Shown piece after piece: positions 1 to 7,083 of a DNA stretch of 12,796 bases. A program made the translations under genes and the position numbers. The DNA is from Chloroflexota bacterium. GTDB lineage: Bacteria > Chloroflexota > Anaerolineae > UBA3071. The stretch is taken from assembly GCA_014383605.1 (NCBI GenBank), contig JACNHM010000211.1, positions 1-12,796 of the forward strand, written 5' to 3'. The stretch's first letter is position 1, and each line of letters begins with the position of its first letter. Below the pieces are notes generated by a model. It was not told the DNA's origin and made no database searches. It saw nothing but the letters and a program-made list of their open reading frames with translations.

Positions 1-227
1 CAGAGGCCGAGCCTCCGGCCGAGGAAGCCGAAGCCGAACCGGCTGTCGAAGAAGCCGAAGCCGAACCGGCCGCCGTGGAAGAAGCAGAGGCCGAGCCTCC
101 TGTCGAGGAAGCCGAAACTGAACCGGCTGCCGAAGAAGCCGAAGCCGAACCTGCCGATGGGGAAGCAGAGGCCGAACCCACTGCTGAGGAAACGGCACCC
201 CAGCCAGCCGAGAGTCCACAGAACTAG
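1..227 (+). CDS. C-terminal end of an unidentified protein with an acidic Glu/Ala/Pro tail (partial)
   Basis: An open frame enters from the left edge (first full codon at base 3) and stops at TAG 225-227, giving 74 visible residues. The sequence is almost entirely Glu, Ala and Pro in about seven degenerate nine-residue units of the type EEAEAEPAV, ending in ...PAESPQN. There is no catalytic motif, membrane segment or folded domain in view, so the protein cannot be named. Such acidic low-complexity tails occur on ribosomal proteins, chaperones and surface proteins of GC-rich bacteria; choosing among these would be guesswork. Reading continues in the same frame after the stop into a His-rich stretch, which is treated as untranslated. 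The frame is convincing because of the consistent codon pattern and the internal periodicity. Confidence applies to its being coding, not to a function. Confidence 0.7.
   Translation, partial: EAEPPAEEAEAEPAVEEAEAEPAAVEEAEAEPPVEEAETEPAAEEAEAEPADGEAEAEPTAEETAPQPAESPQN
3..173 (+). repeat. 27-bp coding repeats encoding EEAEAEPAV-type units
   Basis: About seven degenerate copies of a 27-bp unit (GAAGAAGCCGAAGCC followed by GAACCGGCTGTC, with variants) run in frame through the partial gene. Some units carry an extra codon, which gives 30-bp spacing. The repeats are part of the coding sequence rather than an inserted element. Confidence 0.7.
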
Positions 228-482
228 CGGGAATCATTCGTCCCGAGGCATCACCACCACGGCCATCACAACCATAGCAGTAGTTACGCTGTCAAAGCCA
301 AAACGCCGCTGGAGTAGGCCGCAGGCCGTATCGAAAGCCAGCTTTGGCGCTGTCAACACAGTTCCGGGTCTCAATGCAGCCCTCACAGGCCTACTCGACC
401 GGCGAACTGCGTAACTGCTGAACCATAACTATTGCCGGAGGCGCTTCAGCCACCGCCTCGCGGCGCGTGTCAGGTATTCTGG
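228..482 (+). other. Intergenic region and presumed 5' leader of clpC
   Basis: No convincing gene lies in these 255 bases. A weak hairpin (GGGA 230-233 with TCCC 241-244) follows the upstream stop but lacks a T-run. A perfect 9-bp inverted repeat is present (GAGTAGGCC 312-320 with GGCCTACTC 388-396), which could form the base of a leader structure. I see no good -35/-10 pair for clpC and no recognisable CIRCE or CtsR-type operator. The promoter may be atypical or further upstream. Confidence 0.4.
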
Positions 483-3008
483 ATGTCACAGAAGCTCGAT
501 CGCTTCACCAAAAAAACACAGCAGATTCTCAGCCAGGCCGTGGAAGAAGCGCGCCGCCTGAACCACGACTACGTGGGCACTGAACACCTGCTCCTCAGCC
601 TGGTGAAAGAAGAAGAAGGCATCACCGCCCAAGTGCTCCGCGGGATGGATGTGCGACCCTTACATATCATTCGCAGCCTGGAGCGTATGATGCCCGAGAG
701 ACGAGGGACGCGGGTGGGTCGCCCAGTCCTCACGCCCAGCACCAAGCAAGTGATCCAAACGGCCATTGACGAGGCCCGCACCATGGGCCATCACTACATC
801 AACCCCGGTCACCTCCTGCTGGGACTGGTAGCCCTTGACCCCTGTATCGCCACGGAGGCCCTGGAAAAGTTGGGCGTGAACCCTCAGCAGGTGCGCACGG
901 CGGCCGTGCGCCATCTCCTGGAAACAGGCGAGCCGTCGCCGGAGAGGGCCAGAGGCGAAAAGACGCCCCGCCCCGAGACCAAACTGCTGGACCAACTGGC
1001 CGTTGACCTCACAGCACTGGCGGCGGAAGACAAGCTCGACCCCGTCGTTGGCCGCCAGAAAGAGGTCGAGCGGGTCATCCAGATCCTCTCCCGCCGCACG
1101 AAGAACAACCCTGCCCTCGTCGGCGAGCCGGGCGTGGGCAAGACGGCCATCGTGGAAGGTATCGCCCAGCGCATCGTCGCGGGCGATGTGCCGGAGTCTC
1201 TGCAAGAAAAGCGTCTACTGATGCTGGACGTGGGCAGCCTGGTGGCCGGGACCATGTACCGCGGGCAGTTCGAACAGCGGCTGAAGAGGGTCATCGAGGA
1301 GATCAAAGGCAGCAAGTCTATCCTCTTCATTGACGAAGTGCACATGCTGGTGGGGGCTGGCTCCGCCGGCAGTTCGGTGGATGCCGCCAACATCCTCAAG
1401 CCCGCCCTGGCACGGGGCGAATTACAGTGCATCGGCGCCACCACCCTCTCCGAGTATCGCAAGCGCATTGAGGGCGACGCCGCACTGGAGCGACGCTTCC
1501 AGCCCGTGCTGGTGGAAGAACCGACCATCGAGGAGACCATAGACATCCTGCAAGGCGTCAAAGCGCGCTACGAAGCCCATCACAATCTGGACATCAGCGA
1601 GGAAGCGGTGCGCGCCGCCGCCCAACTGACCGCCCGCTACGTGACCGACCGCTTCCTGCCCGACAAGGCCATAGACGCCATTGACGAAGCCGCCTCCCGC
1701 GTGAGGATGTACAAGACGCCGCGGGCCGTGGCCCTGCGTGAAGCCTTCACCAGCCTGCGGGCGGTGGAGAAGCAGCGACAAGATGCGCTGCTGGCTGAAC
1801 AGATCGAAGAAGCCATCGCCCTCAGCCACCGCGCCGGTGAGTTGCAGGAACAGATGGAACAGATGCGGCTGGACTGGCAGGCGACGGCCGAGCGCCCTCG
1901 CGTCACCGCCGACGACGTGGCCGAAGTGGTGAGCATGTGGACCGGCGTGCCCGTATCCCGCATCGCCGCCAAGGAATCGCAGCGGCTGCTGCAGATGGAG
2001 GAAGCCCTGCACGAGCGGGTCGTGGGGCAGGACGAGCCTATCTGCGCCATCGCCAAGGCCGTGCGGCGGGCGCGGACGGGCCTGAAAGACCCCACACGGC
2101 CCATCGGCAGCTTCGTCTTCCTGGGACCCACGGGGGTGGGCAAGACGCTGCTGGCCAAAGCCCTGGCCGAGTTCATGTTCGGCAGCGAAGATGCCTTGCT
2201 GCAACTGGACATGTCCGAATTCATGGAGCGGCACAGCGTGGCCCGGCTGGTGGGCGCACCCCCCGGCTACATCGGCTACGAGGAAGCCGGGCAACTGACC
2301 GAGGCCATCCGCCGCCGCCCCTACTCCGTCATCTGCTTCGACGAGATCGAGAAAGCCCATCCCGACGCCTTCAACATGCTGCTGCAGATCATGGAGGATG
2401 GGCAACTCTCCGACGCCAAAGGGCGCAGGGTGGACTTCCGCAACACCATCGTCATCATGACCTCCAACGTCGCCGCCGAGCTGATCAAGCGCTCGGCGGC
2501 GCTGGGCTTCCAGGCCAAGGCGAAGGAAACGGATGACCGGCGGTCGTGCACACCGGAGGAATGGGAGCGGGACTATCAGGAGATGCGCCAAAAGGTGCTG
2601 GCCGAATTCAACCGCACCTTCCGCCCCGAGTTCCGCAATCGGCTGGATGGCGTCATGGTCTTCCGGGCGCTGACCCGCGCGGAGATCAAGCGGATCGTTG
2701 ACCTGGAGCTGAAACGGGTGCAGCAGCAACTGAACGAACAGGAGATCATCCTGCAGGCCACGGAAGCAGCCAAGGAAAAGCTGGCCGAGGAAGGGTACAA
2801 CCCTGAGTTCGGCGCCCGCCCGCTGCGGCGGGTGATCCAGCACCAGGTGGAAGACACACTGAGCGAGATGCTGCTGGCTGAAAGATTTGCGCCGGGTGAC
2901 ATCATCCTCGTGGACGTGAATGAGCAGGAGGAGATCGAACTGCGCGTCAACGAGCACTCTGCCGGAGCTGACGAGGTGCGGGAGATGTTGGAGGAAGCGC
3001 TCGGATAG
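483..3008 (+). CDS. clpC: ClpC-type AAA+ ATPase, unfoldase subunit of the Clp protease
   Basis: ClpC uses ATP to unfold and thread substrates into the ClpP peptidase in the cytoplasm. The 841-residue protein has the full family layout. It starts with two Clp N-terminal repeats (around residues 25-55 and 98-130). The first AAA+ domain has Walker A GEPGVGKT at 214-221 and Walker B with D284. A coiled-coil middle region follows, then a second AAA+ domain with GPTGVGKT from 548 and Walker B FDE at D620, and a C-terminal D2-small domain. An LGF tripeptide at 674-676 matches the ClpP-docking loop, which argues for ClpC rather than the disaggregase ClpB. I chose ATG 483 (MSQKLDRF...) because the family begins there and an AGG lies 8 bases upstream. 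An upstream in-frame TTG at 432 only adds a Pro-rich tail. A terminator follows at 3074, so the gene appears to end its transcript. Length and motifs are normal. Confidence 0.96.
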   Translation: MSQKLDRFTKKTQQILSQAVEEARRLNHDYVGTEHLLLSLVKEEEGITAQVLRGMDVRPLHIIRSLERMMPERRGTRVGRPVLTPSTKQVIQTAIDEARTMGHHYINPGHLLLGLVALDPCIATEALEKLGVNPQQVRTAAVRHLLETGEPSPERARGEKTPRPETKLLDQLAVDLTALAAEDKLDPVVGRQKEVERVIQILSRRTKNNPALVGEPGVGKTAIVEGIAQRIVAGDVPESLQEKRLLMLDVGSLVAGTMYRGQFEQRLKRVIEEIKGSKSILFIDEVHMLVGAGSAGSSVDAANILKPALARGELQCIGATTLSEYRKRIEGDAALERRFQPVLVEEPTIEETIDILQGVKARYEAHHNLDISEEAVRAAAQLTARYVTDRFLPDKAIDAIDEAASRVRMYKTPRAVALREAFTSLRAVEKQRQDALLAEQIEEAIALSHRAGELQEQMEQMRLDWQATAERPRVTADDVAEVVSMWTGVPVSRIAAKESQRLLQMEEALHERVVGQDEPICAIAKAVRRARTGLKDPTRPIGSFVFLGPTGVGKTLLAKALAEFMFGSEDALLQLDMSEFMERHSVARLVGAPPGYIGYEEAGQLTEAIRRRPYSVICFDEIEKAHPDAFNMLLQIMEDGQLSDAKGRRVDFRNTIVIMTSNVAAELIKRSAALGFQAKAKETDDRRSCTPEEWERDYQEMRQKVLAEFNRTFRPEFRNRLDGVMVFRALTRAEIKRIVDLELKRVQQQLNEQEIILQATEAAKEKLAEEGYNPEFGARPLRRVIQHQVEDTLSEMLLAERFAPGDIILVDVNEQEEIELRVNEHSAGADEVREMLEEALG

Positions 3009-3015
3009 GGGACGC

Positions 3016-3050
3016 GGGTTTCGGGTTCCCAGTTTCGGGTTTGCAGTTGA
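3016..3050 (+). repeat. Degenerate heptamer array (5 units) after clpC
   Basis: Five head-to-tail heptamers, GGGTTTC, GGGTTCC, CAGTTTC, GGGTTTG and CAGTTGA, begin seven bases after the clpC stop codon. Their sequence differs from the other short-period tracts in the window, but unit length and placement just after a stop are shared with the tracts at 7083 and 11148. Confidence 0.65.
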
Positions 3051-3073
3051 TGAGGACAAGTGCGGTCAGTCGC

Positions 3074-3100
3074 CGGCAAGGTGCCTGGCCGTTTTTGTTT
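3074..3100 (+). terminator. Intrinsic terminator of clpC
   Basis: CGGCAAGG (3074-3081) pairs with CCTGGCCG (3084-3091) with one A-G mismatch. It is followed by TTTTTGTTT (3092-3100). Position after clpC and orientation fit a Rho-independent terminator. Confidence 0.75.
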
Positions 3101-3127
3101 GACATGTGTGCACAAGTAAGGTAGAAT
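3099..3127 (+). promoter_or_regulatory. Sigma-70-type promoter of the CHAT/NB-ARC/TPR gene
   Basis: A consensus -35 TTGACA (3099-3104) and a -10 TAGAAT (3122-3127) are separated by exactly 17 bases. The -35 overlaps the last bases of the clpC terminator T-run. Transcription would start near 3134, leaving a leader of about 80 bases before the ATG at 3215. Confidence 0.75.
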
Positions 3128-3214
3128 AACGTTTGTAGTGAGCCACGTAGCGGAGAGGAGTGGCATCCGAACGGCACCCCACCTCGTTCCGTGCCCGACT
3201 ACAGAGGATACCTC

Positions 3215-5251
3215 ATGAACACTCGCAACCGCTTACGTGTGCTGGTGCTCATCGCCAGCCCTATCCTGGAAGCCGATGGCCTCACCCCCGTCGTGCGGTT
3301 GGACGTGGCCGCCGAGCGGCAGCGCATGGATGAAGTGCTGCGCCGCGCCGATCCGCCGCTGGACGTGACCTTCCTGCCCGCCACGGCCCGCGCCTTGCAG
3401 GAGGTCCTGCTGGAAGGCGCCGACGTGCTGCACTTCGTCGGCCACGGCGGGCAGAAGGCCCTGGGCTTTGAGACGGAGGAGGGCCTGACCCATCCGGTGG
3501 ACGCCGACCTGCTGCGGGACCTGACGGCCGGCAAGGGTCTGCGGCTGGCCCTGCTCAACGCCTGCCACTTCGGGAGCGTGGCCGAGGTGATGAAGCAGGC
3601 GGGCATCCCGGCCATCGTGGCCGTGGAGCGGTCCGAGGGAATCACCGACGAGGCGGCCATCGCTTTCAGCGGTGGCTTCTACGCCGCCCTGGGCCGCGGG
3701 CACACCCTGGCCAGCGCTTTCGGCGAGGGCAAACTGGCCGTGCGCTGCAGCGACCGGTTAGGGGTTGAGGCCAAAGCTGAAGCTGACAAGTATGATCTCC
3801 TGGCCCAGCCGGGGGCCGAAGGTATCATCCTCCTGCGCCGCGCCGAGGGAGGCTACCGGGCCACCGCGCCCGTCTGCCGCCACAACCTGCCTCCCCGACC
3901 GCAGATCTTCCTGGGGCGGGAGCGGGAGATGGTGGACACCAACCGTGCCCTGTTGGGCAAAGAGCGGGTGGTGGTGCTGCGCGGCGAGGGGGGCATCGGC
4001 AAGACGGCGCTGGCGCGGGAGGTGGCGGCCTGGCAGGCTGAGCGGGGCCGCTTCCCCGGCGGCGTGGCCTGGGTGGACCTGCAGACCCCGCGGCCGCTGG
4101 CGTCCATCGTCGAGGAGATCGGCGCTGCCGTGCTGGGCGAGGCGTTCCGGCGGGCCGCTGCGGACCGGGCGCAGCTCCTACGGGAGCACCTGGCGGGCCG
4201 GGCCACGCTGATCGTGCTGGACAACTTCGAGACGGTGCGGGATGACCCACTCGTGCTGGGCTTCGTGGGCTCGCTGCCTGCCCCCAGCGCGGCGATCCTC
4301 ACCAGCCGCCAGAGGGTACGCGCCGGACAGGTTCAGCGCGTGCGGGAGCTGAAAGCGGACGATGCCGCGCAGCTCTTCATCCAATGGGCAGGGCGGGCCG
4401 GCTGGGATGGCCGCGGCGATGGCGCGCAGGTGCAGGCCCTGTGCGCCGAGCTGGGCTACATGCCGCTGGCCATCGAGCTGCTAGCGCCGCAGGCCGCCGC
4501 GCTGACGCTGGCGACGCTGCTGCGCCGCGTGCAGCGCAGCCTGGCCGCTGTGGCCGACGAGCGGCCGGGCCTGCCGAAACGCCACCAGAGCGTGGTGGCG
4601 GCGCTGGCGGTCTCCTACGGCGCCCTGAGCGACGGGGGCAAGCGGTTCTTCCCCCGCCTGGCCGTCTTCCCCGGCGGGGCCTGGGCTTACGAATTCCGAA
4701 CCCCTGACGGGGCGGTGAGCGACGCCATTCGCTTTGTGTGCGGTGTGGACGACTGGGAGCCGGCGGCGGCCGAGCTGGTGGACAAGGGGCTGGCGCGGCT
4801 GGAGGGGCAGCGCTACGTGCTGCACCCCATGGTGCGCCGCTACGGGCTGGAACTGCTGGAGCGCAGCGGGGAGCGGGAGGCGGTGGAGCGCCGCGCCGCG
4901 GGGTTCTTCCTGGATCTGGCGGAATTCGCCAGCAGCGTGGTGGGCAGCGAGCAGGCCCGGTTCGGATTGGCCATCGTGGAAGCGGAGCGGGCCAACCTGC
5001 TGTGGGGGCAGGAGTGGTGGATGGAGCAGGGGAGCAAGGGCGCAGGGGAGCAGAGGAGCAGGGGAGCGGGGGAGCAGAGGCGCAGGAGGCGTGGGAACGG
5101 GTCATCGCCTACGGGTACGCGCTGCGCGACCCGCTGGATGTGGGCGGCTATTGGGCTGAGCGGCGGCAGGTGCTGGAGCGGGCCTTGGAGGCGGCCAGGC
5201 TCAAGGAGGACCGGCGGGAACAGGCGAGCATGGCCCACAACCTGGCCGTAG
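3215..5251 (+). CDS. CHAT protease-NB-ARC (STAND) protein, N-terminal portion, frameshifted from its TPR half
   Basis: The N-terminus is a CHAT caspase-like domain: HFVGHG places the presumed catalytic His at residue 77 and LLNACHFG the Cys at 117. An NB-ARC/STAND NTPase module follows, with Walker A GEGGIGKT at 257-264, Walker B LIVLDN with D336, a TSR motif and the GxPL motif GYMPLA at 414-419. A winged-helix-like region comes next. Such proteins are switch-like sensors in which ligand binding to the C-terminal repeats drives NTP-dependent assembly and activates the N-terminal effector. Here the effector would be a protease. ATG 3215 is preferred over an upstream GTG (3191) because AGAGGA lies six bases before it. 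The native frame is good to about 5023. Within the octamer tract the match to the family is lost and the frame ends in nonsense-like sequence at 5251, while the TPR half continues in the -1 frame. As written the gene gives a protein without its sensor. It may be phase-off, a pseudogene or a sequencing error. Confidence 0.85.
   Translation: MNTRNRLRVLVLIASPILEADGLTPVVRLDVAAERQRMDEVLRRADPPLDVTFLPATARALQEVLLEGADVLHFVGHGGQKALGFETEEGLTHPVDADLLRDLTAGKGLRLALLNACHFGSVAEVMKQAGIPAIVAVERSEGITDEAAIAFSGGFYAALGRGHTLASAFGEGKLAVRCSDRLGVEAKAEADKYDLLAQPGAEGIILLRRAEGGYRATAPVCRHNLPPRPQIFLGREREMVDTNRALLGKERVVVLRGEGGIGKTALAREVAAWQAERGRFPGGVAWVDLQTPRPLASIVEEIGAAVLGEAFRRAAADRAQLLREHLAGRATLIVLDNFETVRDDPLVLGFVGSLPAPSAAILTSRQRVRAGQVQRVRELKADDAAQLFIQWAGRAGWDGRGDGAQVQALCAELGYMPLAIELLAPQAAALTLATLLRRVQRSLAAVADERPGLPKRHQSVVAALAVSYGALSDGGKRFFPRLAVFPGGAWAYEFRTPDGAVSDAIRFVCGVDDWEPAAAELVDKGLARLEGQRYVLHPMVRRYGLELLERSGEREAVERRAAGFFLDLAEFASSVVGSEQARFGLAIVEAERANLLWGQEWWMEQGSKGAGEQRSRGAGEQRRRRRGNGSSPTGTRCATRWMWAAIGLSGGRCWSGPWRRPGSRRTGGNRRAWPTTWP
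5024..5087 (+). repeat. Octamer array (8 x GAGCAGGG-type) at the frameshift point
   Basis: Eight contiguous octamers read GAGCAGGG, GAGCAAGG, GCGCAGGG, GAGCAGAG, GAGCAGGG, GAGCGGGG, GAGCAGAG, GCGCAGGA. The tract separates the NB-ARC frame from the TPR frame. Both frames are open through the whole tract. Removing one unit (or adding two) would join them. Units are imperfect, so any present slippage rate may be low. Confidence 0.85.
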
Positions 5252-6390
5252 CGCTTTATCAGATGGGGGACTACCCCGCCGCCCACCGCTACTACCAGCA
5301 GGCGGGGACGAGCTTCGAGGAGCTGGGAGCCAAACAGGAGCAGTCGGCTGTCCTGCACCAACTGGGCATGCTGGCGCAGGATCAGGGGGACTACCCCGCC
5401 GCCCGAAGGTACTACGAGCAGAGCCTGGAGATGGCCCAGGCCCTGGGAGACAAGGCGGGGGTGGCGAAGAGCTGGCACCACCTAGGCTATGTGGCTTATC
5501 TTCAGGGGGACTACCCCGTCGCCCGAAGGTACTACGAGCAGAGCCTGGAGATCAAGCAGTCCCTGGGGGACAAGGCGGGGGTGGCGAAGAGCTGGCACCA
5601 ACTGGGGATGCTGGCGCAGGATCAGGGGGACTACCCCGCCGCCCGAAGGTACTATGAGCAAGCCTTGGCCACGTTCAAGGAGTTGGGCGCCCGGTGGGAG
5701 CCATCGGCCGTGTTGCACAACTTGGGTGCTCTGGCACAGGCGCAGGGGGACTACCCCGCTGCCCACCGCTACTACCAGCAGAGCCTGGAGATAGCCCAGG
5801 CCCTGGGGGACAAGGCGGGGGTGGCGAGTACTTTGCACCAACTGGGGATGCTGGCGCAGGATCAGGGGGACTACCCCTCTGCCCACCGCTACTACGAACA
5901 GAGCCTGGAAATCGCCCAGGCCCTGGGGGACAAGGCAGGGGTGGCGAAGACTCTACACAATTTGGGTATCCTAGCCGAAAACCAGGGAGACTACCAAGCT
6001 GCCCGACATTATTGCGAACAGGCCTTGGAAATTGACCAGGGCCTTGGGGACAAGTTGGAGATTGCGCGAGTCACCCATACCTTGGGGATGCTGGCACAGG
6101 ATCAGGGGGACTACACTGCCGCCCGGCGCTACTGCGAGCAGAGCCTGGAGATCAAGCAGGCCCTGGGGGACAAGGCGGGGGTGGCGATATCTTTGGGTCA
6201 ACTAGGCAAGCTGGCCGAGGCCGAGGGGAAGCTGGAAGAGGCCGTGCGGCTGTGGCTGGCGGCCGTGGCCATCTTCCAGGAACTGGGCTCACCGTACTTG
6301 AAGCTGGCGTCGAGCGACCTGGCCCGCGCACGGGAGAAGCTGGGGGAGGCGCGGTTCGAGGCCTTGGTGCGAGAGGCTGTCAGCGGATAG
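5086..6390 (+). CDS. TPR sensor half of the CHAT/NB-ARC protein, displaced to the -1 frame
   Basis: Family-like sequence resumes at EAWERVIAYGYALRD right after the octamer tract and continues to TAG 6388-6390. It contains nine consecutive 40-residue TPR units of the type LGMLAQDQGDYPAARRYYEQ... from base 5242 to about 6321, then a helical tail ending LGEARFEALVREAVSG. In STAND proteins this repeat part is the ligand-sensing and autoinhibitory region. The open frame extends back to GTG 4738, but that upstream part is the out-of-frame shadow of the NB-ARC domain. The first Met inside is ATG 5230, with no clear ribosome binding site. I therefore regard this as the second half of one gene rather than an independent one. 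With one octamer removed, the reading frame 3215-6390 would encode 1055 residues. The next gene starts only ten bases downstream. Confidence 0.8.
   Translation, partial: EAWERVIAYGYALRDPLDVGGYWAERRQVLERALEAARLKEDRREQASMAHNLAVALYQMGDYPAAHRYYQQAGTSFEELGAKQEQSAVLHQLGMLAQDQGDYPAARRYYEQSLEMAQALGDKAGVAKSWHHLGYVAYLQGDYPVARRYYEQSLEIKQSLGDKAGVAKSWHQLGMLAQDQGDYPAARRYYEQALATFKELGARWEPSAVLHNLGALAQAQGDYPAAHRYYQQSLEIAQALGDKAGVASTLHQLGMLAQDQGDYPSAHRYYEQSLEIAQALGDKAGVAKTLHNLGILAENQGDYQAARHYCEQALEIDQGLGDKLEIARVTHTLGMLAQDQGDYTAARRYCEQSLEIKQALGDKAGVAISLGQLGKLAEAEGKLEEAVRLWLAAVAIFQELGSPYLKLASSDLARAREKLGEARFEALVREAVSG
5242..6321 (+). repeat. Nine tandem 120-bp TPR-coding repeats
   Basis: Units start at 5242 and every 120 bases after that, without a single indel, to 6321. 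Units 2, 4, 6 and 8 share the opening LGMLAQDQGDY. Units 1 and 4 share a SAVLH ending, while 2, 3, 5 and 6 share LGDKAGVA. This suggests duplication of a three-unit (360-bp) block. DNA conservation within many units is very high, which suggests recent expansion or gene conversion. The last unit (from 6202) is divergent. Confidence 0.9.
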
Positions 6391-6400
6391 GTAACGGATA

Positions 6401-6769
6401 ATGGACGATGCTCTGACACACCGCTACTTTGACCGCTTTGGCCAAGAAATCATCCTCACCGCTGAAGTCAAGAGGGTGGTCTTTGCCAAGCATCCAGAGG
6501 TGAGTCACTTCTTTGACAAAGTGACCGGCACCCTGGCCTTGCCCGACCTGGTTAAGAGAAGCACTACTGATCCCAGGGTGAGATTGTATTACCGCTTTTA
6601 CCAGGAAGTGTTCGGGGGCAAGTTCATGGTCGTGGTGGTCAAAAGTGTCGAGCGAGAGTTTATCTCTACGATCTACATTACGGACAAAGTGAAGGGAGGT
6701 GAAGTGATATGGCAAAGACGACCAACTTCTTCTACGATCGGGGGGGCGATGTCCTCTATCTTTCAATAG
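6401..6769 (+). CDS. Small protein, possible BECR-fold (PBECR-like) nuclease
   Basis: A 122-residue protein with no signal peptide or membrane segment. The core pattern is KHPEVSHFF...LPDLV...RLYYRF...KFMVVVVKSV...ISTIYITDKVKGGEVIW. It resembles the small putative nucleases of the Barnase/EndoU/ColicinE5-D/RelE superfamily found next to DUF2283 proteins. This is recognition by pattern only, so the family is uncertain. ATG 6401 lies ten bases after the TPR gene stop, with AGGT (6389-6392) eight bases upstream, so it is probably cotranscribed with the CHAT/NB-ARC/TPR gene. Its 3' end overlaps the next gene by 61 bases. The last ~15 residues, Ser- and Gly-rich, look like a read-on past the conserved domain. 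The pairing with the next gene suggests a two-gene unit, perhaps toxin-antitoxin-like. Confidence 0.75.
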   Translation: MDDALTHRYFDRFGQEIILTAEVKRVVFAKHPEVSHFFDKVTGTLALPDLVKRSTTDPRVRLYYRFYQEVFGGKFMVVVVKSVEREFISTIYITDKVKGGEVIWQRRPTSSTIGGAMSSIFQ

Positions 6770-6954
6770 GGGAGCCTCAAGAGGCCATCTCGAAAGAAAT
6801 CGGGGACGACGTTCTGCTTCGCCTGCACCCCTTGACAGGCGAGATAGTGGGTATCACGGTCCTCAATTTCGTCAGCCGTTTCAGTGATCTGGCTCACCCG
6901 CAAACCTTACCACTCTACACTGAGTTTCGAGTCAAAGAGGAAGCGTTCGCTTAG
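6709..6954 (+). CDS. DUF2283 family protein
   Basis: This 81-residue protein matches the DUF2283 pattern: FFYDRGGDVLYLSIG near the start, then KEIGDDVLLRLHPLTGEIVGITVLNF. The biochemical function of the family is not established to my knowledge. Members are small and often sit beside a small nuclease-like or DUF4258-type gene, which has led to proposals that they act as antitoxins. The start is well set: GGGAGGT (6694-6700) lies eight bases before ATG 6709. The 61-base overlap with the preceding gene implies translational coupling. The frame ends at TAG 6952-6954. The same frame then reads into a decayed fragment of another gene. Family call is fairly firm; role is inference. Confidence 0.82.
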   Translation: MAKTTNFFYDRGGDVLYLSIGEPQEAISKEIGDDVLLRLHPLTGEIVGITVLNFVSRFSDLAHPQTLPLYTEFRVKEEAFA

Positions 6955-6960
6955 GCGTAA

Positions 6961-7083
6961 GAGCTTTCCACCGAGGAACCGCATTCGCCCAACCGAGACA
7001 TCGTGCGGGGCTGGTTCGCCCGCCTGCGGGGGGATCTGGGCGAGGCGCGGTTCGAGGCGCTGCTGGGGGAGATAGGAACGTAA
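6961..7083 (+). pseudogene. Remnant of a second TPR/STAND gene C-terminus
   Basis: Bases 6961-7083 read ELSTEEPHSPNRDIVRGWFARLRGD followed by LGEARFEALLGEIGT and TAA (7081-7083), with no start codon or ribosome binding site of their own. LGEARFEAL is identical to the end of the TPR gene (residues before 6390), and the DNA for it is also nearly identical. This suggests the 3' stump of a paralogous gene, or the displaced original end of the present one, with the two small genes inserted between the copies. The stump is too short to name the lost gene. Confidence 0.6.

Noticed and set aside
157..414. Plus-strand frame of 85 codons between the acidic gene and clpC
   Set aside because: It starts inside the acidic coding repeat in another frame and has low-complexity, basic sequence with no family resemblance and no ribosome binding site.
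432..482. TTG start at 432 for clpC, adding 17 residues
   Set aside because: Family members begin at the [13 protein letters not shown] sequence; ATG 483 has an AGG at good spacing.
1422..3059. A 545-codon open frame on the minus strand across clpC
   Set aside because: It is the reverse shadow of a GC-rich, clearly coding plus-strand gene with complete ClpC motifs. Similar minus-strand frames over radA, pheS and pheT have the same cause.
3191..3214. GTG start at 3191 for the CHAT gene
   Set aside because: ATG 3215 has AGAGGA six bases upstream; the GTG has no such site.
5024..5087. Programmed -1 ribosomal frameshift site joining the two halves
   Set aside because: G-runs exist (for example GCG GGG GAG in frame), but no good slippery heptamer with re-pairing in both sites was found. 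Repeat-number variation explains the shift more simply. It is not excluded.
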